This document shows, one piece after another, positions 62,881-64,000 of a DNA stretch of 64,000 nucleotides (positions within the stretch are counted from its first letter, which is position 1; the number at the start of each line of letters is the position of its first letter). The DNA is taken from positions 1-64,000 of the forward strand of contig NZ_WGLO01000001.1 of assembly GCF_016125515.1 (NCBI RefSeq). Reading direction: 5' to 3'. Source of the stretch: Hyphomonas sp. (GTDB lineage: Bacteria > Pseudomonadota > Alphaproteobacteria > Caulobacterales > Hyphomonadaceae). A program made the translations under genes and the position numbers. The notes beneath the pieces were generated by a model that saw nothing but the letters and a program-made list of their open reading frames with translations, had not been told where the DNA came from and did not search any database.

Positions 62881-63782
62881 TCGGAAATATCCACGTCGGG
62901 CAGGACGCTCTCACCAGCGGCTTCATGCGCCGCGATGCCAGCCCGCAGCGCTTCACCGATGTCCGTGTCCGGATCTTCGGCATCGGCGAGGATCATCGCC
63001 ACGGGTCTCTGAGGCGCGGTCAGGTCAGGACAGGTCCGCCCGCCGCCGGGACAGGTGACACCTGCCCGGTTGTAGCCAAGATCGAGCACGCTGGTGGCGA
63101 GCACGCCGGGTTCGCAGGGCAGGTCAGCAGCAATCGCGGCCTTCAGCGCGTGGCCGCGGGTATGGGAAAGATACGTGTTGCGTTCCGAGGTGCCTTCAAC
63201 GGACGCGGCGCCGATAGCGATCACGCGGGTCAACGAGCAGATGCCGAGACCGAGATCGAGTTTCTCGAAAGCGGTATCGACCGGCTGGGCAAGACCCGCC
63301 GCAAAAATTGAGTCTGCCTTCGCGAATGTCCAGGTCTCATCGCCGACCAGAACGTAGGCGGTAAAGTCTGCGCTGCGGCCTGCCGCGTCGGTGCCGGTAA
63401 AGCGCGCCGTCTCGCGCCAGCGCACGTCAGAGAACAGGGGCAGGGACGGCTCGGGCGCAGGTTCGGTTGCTTGCTCCGGCTCGGCGGGCGCAGCGTCGGC
63501 TTCAGGCGTGGGCACTTCCGCTTCCACGACGGGTTCCGGTTCCGGCACGGGGGTGGCCGCAGGAGCCTGCGCCACCGCCTGCGCGGGCGCAGTCGACTCC
63601 GCTCTCAAGGATGTGGTCGACAGGAGGGGATCCTGCGCAAGTTCGCCCGGTTTCAGCCGCAGCGACCAGAGCGTTGCCGCCAGACCCAGCAGGAACAGCA
63701 GCAGGAACAGAAGCAACAACAGCCCGAGACGGTCGCGTTTCTCTTTCGGCGGCCGCGCGGGCAGATCGTAATAGTCGGTCAT
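62856..63782 (-). CDS. Single-pass envelope protein with Pro/Glu/Ala linker
   Basis: A 308-residue protein with a cytosolic basic start (PPKEKRDRLG), one Leu-rich membrane helix (about 20-42), a linker of about 70 residues dominated by Pro, Glu and Ala, and a C-terminal globular domain with four Cys (LGICSL, LPCEPG, GVTCPGGGRTCP) and SHTRGHALKAAIAADLP that looks OmpA-like in part. No confident family. Its last 25 bases overlap the serine hydrolase gene. Confidence 0.68.
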   Translation of the reverse strand: MTDYYDLPARPPKEKRDRLGLLLLLFLLLFLLGLAATLWSLRLKPGELAQDPLLSTTSLRAESTAPAQAVAQAPAATPVPEPEPVVEAEVPTPEADAAPAEPEQATEPAPEPSLPLFSDVRWRETARFTGTDAAGRSADFTAYVLVGDETWTFAKADSIFAAGLAQPVDTAFEKLDLGLGICSLTRVIAIGAASVEGTSERNTYLSHTRGHALKAAIAADLPCEPGVLATSVLDLGYNRAGVTCPGGGRTCPDLTAPQRPVAMILADAEDPDTDIGEALRAGIAAHEAAGESVLPDVDISDYSSFNLR

Positions 63783-63861
63783 GGCCCCAATCCCTCTGGC
63801 TTCGCCGCCACCCTGGCGCAGTTTTGCGTCGGCGCACGCGCCCAGACGGCTTTCGCAGCGA

Positions 63862-64000
63862 TCAGATTACAGAAACGCGCGTCACATGACCATCCGAGCG
63901 CAGGAAACGCTTCTCAACGCCGCCCGGCCAGACTTTGAGATAGGTGATGAACGCGTTCGGGCTAATCCCCGCCTGTTCCGGCCCCTGGAAGAATGCCGCC
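63862..64000 (-). CDS. C-terminal fragment of a gene running off the right edge
   Basis: The minus strand is open from the window edge to a TGA at 63862, giving the last 45 residues, which include FFQGPEQAGISPNAFITYLKV and SDGHVTRVSVI. Codon use is that of a real gene. It is followed 79 bp later by the envelope-protein gene on the same strand, so they may be co-transcribed. Too short to name. Confidence 0.6.
   Translation of the reverse strand, partial: AAFFQGPEQAGISPNAFITYLKVWPGGVEKRFLRSDGHVTRVSVI

Overview
The window is a GC-rich (clearly above 60 % by eye), densely coded chromosomal segment. It looks like an alphaproteobacterium of the Hyphomonadaceae/Caulobacterales type. The evidence is a CC0125/CC1285-type lipoprotein, an UrcA-family protein, a 180-kDa-class NAD-glutamate dehydrogenase, a class I lysyl-tRNA synthetase, a single-chain indolepyruvate ferredoxin oxidoreductase, the ethylmalonyl-CoA pathway enzymes Ccr and Ecm, an alphaproteobacterial CsgH, and GTTC-N7-GTTC (alphaproteobacterial LexA-type) sites. 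The genus cannot be fixed from the sequence alone. I see no rRNA, tRNA, CRISPR array, prophage or intact insertion sequence.

Layout. 1-4.3 kb: a small membrane ORF, a zinc-ribbon protein and a lower-glycolysis block on the minus strand (gap-pgk, then class I aldolase). 4.4-15.7 kb: EamA exporter, NTF2-like protein, ccr, D-amino-acid aminotransferase, SemiSWEET, ecm, a DUF885 peptidase-like protein, an MFS exporter, lipoprotein and GST. 15.7-20.2 kb: aldehyde dehydrogenase, HerA-like ATPase with a coupled small lipoprotein, AI-2E-type permease. 20.2-20.6 kb: the only long gene-free stretch, holding a candidate small RNA. 20.6-34.1 kb: NAD-GDH, M1 aminopeptidase, mtgA, SDR, HAD phosphatase, pterin dehydratase, GNAT-nitrilase fusion. 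34.1-40.7 kb: a coupled MarR-OmpR-EnvZ regulatory operon divergent from ilvE, an MprF-like protein, DUF1003 and EamA proteins.

40.8-48.6 kb is the most accessory-looking part. It has a three-gene curli module (curlin, CsgH, second curlin), an ion antiporter, peroxiredoxin, SixA, UrcA, a tiny very basic protein behind an AT-rich palindromic promoter, a cryptochrome/photolyase with a textbook LexA-type site at its start, and a decayed glycosyltransferase with three in-frame stops. 48.7-64 kb: a coupled acyl-CoA dehydrogenase pair flanking a DsbA-fold isomerase, DUF2853, a SIMPL protein, a bfr/bfd iron-storage pair with shared TTGCA palindromes, a broken O-methyltransferase, an XRE regulator/membrane protein module with a 34-bp palindrome, lysK, indolepyruvate ferredoxin oxidoreductase divergent from an Lrp-type regulator, a serine hydrolase, an envelope protein and a truncated gene at the right edge.

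How the genes fit together. Ccr and Ecm carry out two consecutive phases of acetyl-CoA assimilation. ACADs, SDR and ALDH suggest acyl/aldehyde catabolism. GDH, IlvE, Dat and the ferredoxin oxidoreductase point to amino-acid use as carbon source. Bfr/Bfd store and release iron. The photolyase, and possibly the curlin gene, may belong to the SOS regulon. Nothing here is a proven new system. The best candidates for novelty are the SOS-type sites at the photolyase and curlin genes, the putative C-rich-loop sRNA, the palindrome-controlled XRE/membrane module, and the small basic protein with its own operator.
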